A DNA stretch of 7,693 nt from assembly GCA_025934475.1 (NCBI GenBank), contig JAICXZ010000131.1, positions 1 to 7,693 of the forward strand, in the 5' to 3' direction. Each line of letters starts with the position of its first letter. Within the stretch, counting starts at the first letter, position 1. The position numbers were made by a program, and so were the translations under genes. The stretch is from Mucilaginibacter sp. (GTDB lineage Bacteria > Bacteroidota > Bacteroidia > Sphingobacteriales > Sphingobacteriaceae). The notes under the pieces are model-generated. The model had not been told where the DNA came from. It was given only the letters and a program-made list of their open reading frames with translations, and did not search any database. Positions 6,874 to 7,693 of the stretch are shown one piece after another.

Positions 6874-7176
6874 TCATCTCCAATGCCCTGGTACCCATCC
6901 CCAACCGCCAGGAAAATGACGCCAGTGACCGCGTACCCATCTTGCGTGATGGTGCGGAGGCAATGCCCAGTATCCTTGCTGATAAACATACCGGCCGTCG
7001 CGCTCTGTCCATTCACCTTCAATCCAAACATGGGCACGTGATGGTGGCGGAGGTGGAGCAACAATTACGGGCTCGGCGGGCCTTACATGTATAAAAACTC
7101 TTTGGGCCTTGCTCTGTGAAACGGCAAATACCGACAAAGCTCCAGCCAAAAACAAAACTCTTGCGATTTTTTTCAT
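6874..7176 (-). CDS. Small secreted WxxGxW-repeat protein
   Basis: This 100-residue protein has a signal peptide (MKKIARVLFLAGALSVFAVSQSKA|QR, cleaved after residue 24). A short linker with five consecutive prolines (41-45) follows, then four copies of a W/Y-xx-G-x-W motif: WIEGEW (51-56), YQQGYW (65-70), WVRGHW (80-85) and WVPGHW (94-99). They begin 14, 15 and 14 residues apart, and the protein ends one residue after the last copy. This is the WxxGxW/YxWGxW-repeat family (PF12779-like), common as small exported proteins in Sphingobacteriaceae and Proteobacteria, with no established function. The segment PPHHHARW adds three histidines. The regular spacing suggests stacked short beta strands, which is inference. 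The stop is TGA at 6874-6876. A near -7 box (CAAAGGTT on plus, 7220-7227) is too weak to call. Confidence 0.85.
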   Translation of the reverse strand: MKKIARVLFLAGALSVFAVSQSKAQRVFIHVRPAEPVIVAPPPPPSRAHVWIEGEWTERDGRYVYQQGYWALPPHHHARWVRGHWRHFPGGWGWVPGHWR

Positions 7177-7302
7177 AATAATGTGTTAGGGGTTTTTAAT
7201 TTGAGATGCTATTGGCGACCAAAGGTTTAATCTGGTCTGGCAAACATTACGCAAATCTTAGCAGGTTGAAACCATATGTACGAACCATAAACCACCCAAA
7301 AA

Positions 7303-7337
7303 CTAATCTGTAATCGCCAATCTCTAATCACCAATTC
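7303..7337. repeat. Short degenerate tandem repeat upstream of ligA
   Basis: TAATCGCCAATCTC (7311-7324) is followed directly by TAATCACCAATTC (7325-7337), a 14-base period with one change in the first eleven bases. A partial unit, CTAATCTG, lies just before at 7303-7310. It sits in the 175-bp divergent spacer between the WxxGxW gene and ligA. Read on the minus strand it encodes the low-complexity string LVIRDWRLQISF, which explains a spurious ORF there. Confidence 0.5.
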
Positions 7338-7339
7338 AC

Positions 7340-7347
7340 TATCTTCG
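7340..7347 (+). promoter_or_regulatory. Possible -7 promoter element of ligA
   Basis: TATCTTCG matches the Bacteroidota -7 consensus TAnnTTTG with one mismatch and ends only four bases before the ATG at 7352. If used, transcription would start at or next to the start codon, giving an essentially leaderless mRNA. The -33 position, about 19 bases upstream (7317-7320), reads CCAA rather than TTTG, so support is limited. Confidence 0.35.
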
Positions 7348-7351
7348 TTCC

Positions 7352-7693
7352 ATGTCAACCGAAAAAGCCAAAAAACGCATCGCACAACTTTCGGCCGAGC
7401 TGAAGGCGCATAGTTATAAATACTATGTGCTGGCCATGCCCACCATTTCTGATTTTGAATTTGATAAATTGTTGGAGGAGCTTGTCGCTCTCGAAACACA
7501 GTACCCCGAGTTCATTGACCCTGATTCGCCTACGCAAAATGTGGGTGGGTTTATCACGAAGGAGTTCAAAACCATCAGACACCGCTGGCCGATGCTGTCG
7601 CTTGGCAATACCTATAACGAACAGGAACTGGTCGACTTTGATCAGCGCATCAAAAAGGCTATCGGCGATAATTTTGAATATGTTTGCGAGTTG
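7352..7693 (+). CDS. ligA: NAD-dependent DNA ligase LigA, N-terminal part (runs off the window)
   Basis: 114 codons are present from ATG 7352, open to the window edge. Full LigA proteins are about 670 residues. The enzyme seals nicks in duplex DNA using NAD+ in replication and repair, in the cytoplasm. Residues 1-65 form the Ia domain, which binds the NMN half of NAD+: SYKYYVLAMPTISDFEFDKL lines up with E. coli [20 protein letters not shown], so Tyr24, Asp34 and Asp38 correspond to the conserved Tyr22, Asp32 and Asp36. E. coli His23 and Tyr35 are replaced by Tyr25 and Phe37, changes I believe are common in Bacteroidota. DPDSPTQNVGG (56-66) and HRWPMLSLGNTYNEQEL (77-93) are strong LigA signatures entering the adenylation domain. 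The sequence stops at EYVCEL, immediately before the expected catalytic lysine of the KxDG motif. The truncation comes from the window edge, not from mutation. Confidence 0.95.
   Translation, partial: MSTEKAKKRIAQLSAELKAHSYKYYVLAMPTISDFEFDKLLEELVALETQYPEFIDPDSPTQNVGGFITKEFKTIRHRWPMLSLGNTYNEQELVDFDQRIKKAIGDNFEYVCEL

Noticed and set aside
7227..7499. 90-residue minus-strand ORF antisense to ligA
   Set aside because: It overlaps the strongly supported ligA start, and its LVIRDWRLQISF stretch is the translated TAATC repeat.
7352..7693. Possible truncated or pseudogene ligase
   Set aside because: The reading frame is open to the last base and all N-terminal signatures are intact. The protein is cut only by the window boundary.

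Overview
The window looks like a chromosomal segment of a Bacteroidota bacterium, most likely of the Sphingobacteriaceae (Mucilaginibacter/Pedobacter type). The case for this rests on a SusC-like outer-membrane receptor with a carboxypeptidase-regulatory N-terminus, a double-glycine leader peptide, a 'CKKD' lipoprotein, a WxxGxW-repeat protein, starts without Shine-Dalgarno sequences, and promoter-like TTTG-N19-TAnnTTTG elements. The genus is inferred from general resemblance only.

Layout: (1) 65-244 (+), a 59-residue double-glycine leader peptide with a four-cysteine core, followed by a hairpin terminator. (2) 313-2724 (-), a TonB-dependent-receptor-like outer-membrane beta-barrel protein. 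(3) A 299-bp, very AT-rich divergent spacer. (4) 3024-4316 (+), a secreted alpha/beta hydrolase with a DUF3887-like N-terminal domain. (5) A 92-bp imperfect palindromic repeat. (6) 4422-4892 (-), a DinB-family protein. (7) 4976-6739 (+), a DUF885-family lipoprotein with a HEAIPGH metallopeptidase-like motif. (8) A second large inverted repeat built on GGTTATAAAAGTTATAGA-type units. (9) 6874-7176 (-), a small secreted WxxGxW-repeat protein. (10) A short degenerate TAATC(G/A)CCAAT repeat. (11) From 7352 to the window end (+), the first 114 codons of NAD-dependent DNA ligase (ligA), cut one codon before the expected catalytic lysine.

The seven genes strictly alternate strands, so none shares an operon with a neighbour inside this window. 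Each of the three convergent junctions holds a hairpin or palindrome, and the divergent junctions hold the promoter-like sequences. Most products are predicted to be exported: outer membrane, lipoprotein, periplasmic or secreted. DinB and LigA are cytoplasmic. I see no shared pathway; this is mostly ordinary chromosome. The most unusual element is the cysteine-rich double-glycine peptide at the left edge, whose processing and export partners are not in the window. I saw no tRNA, rRNA, CRISPR array, transposase or phage gene.
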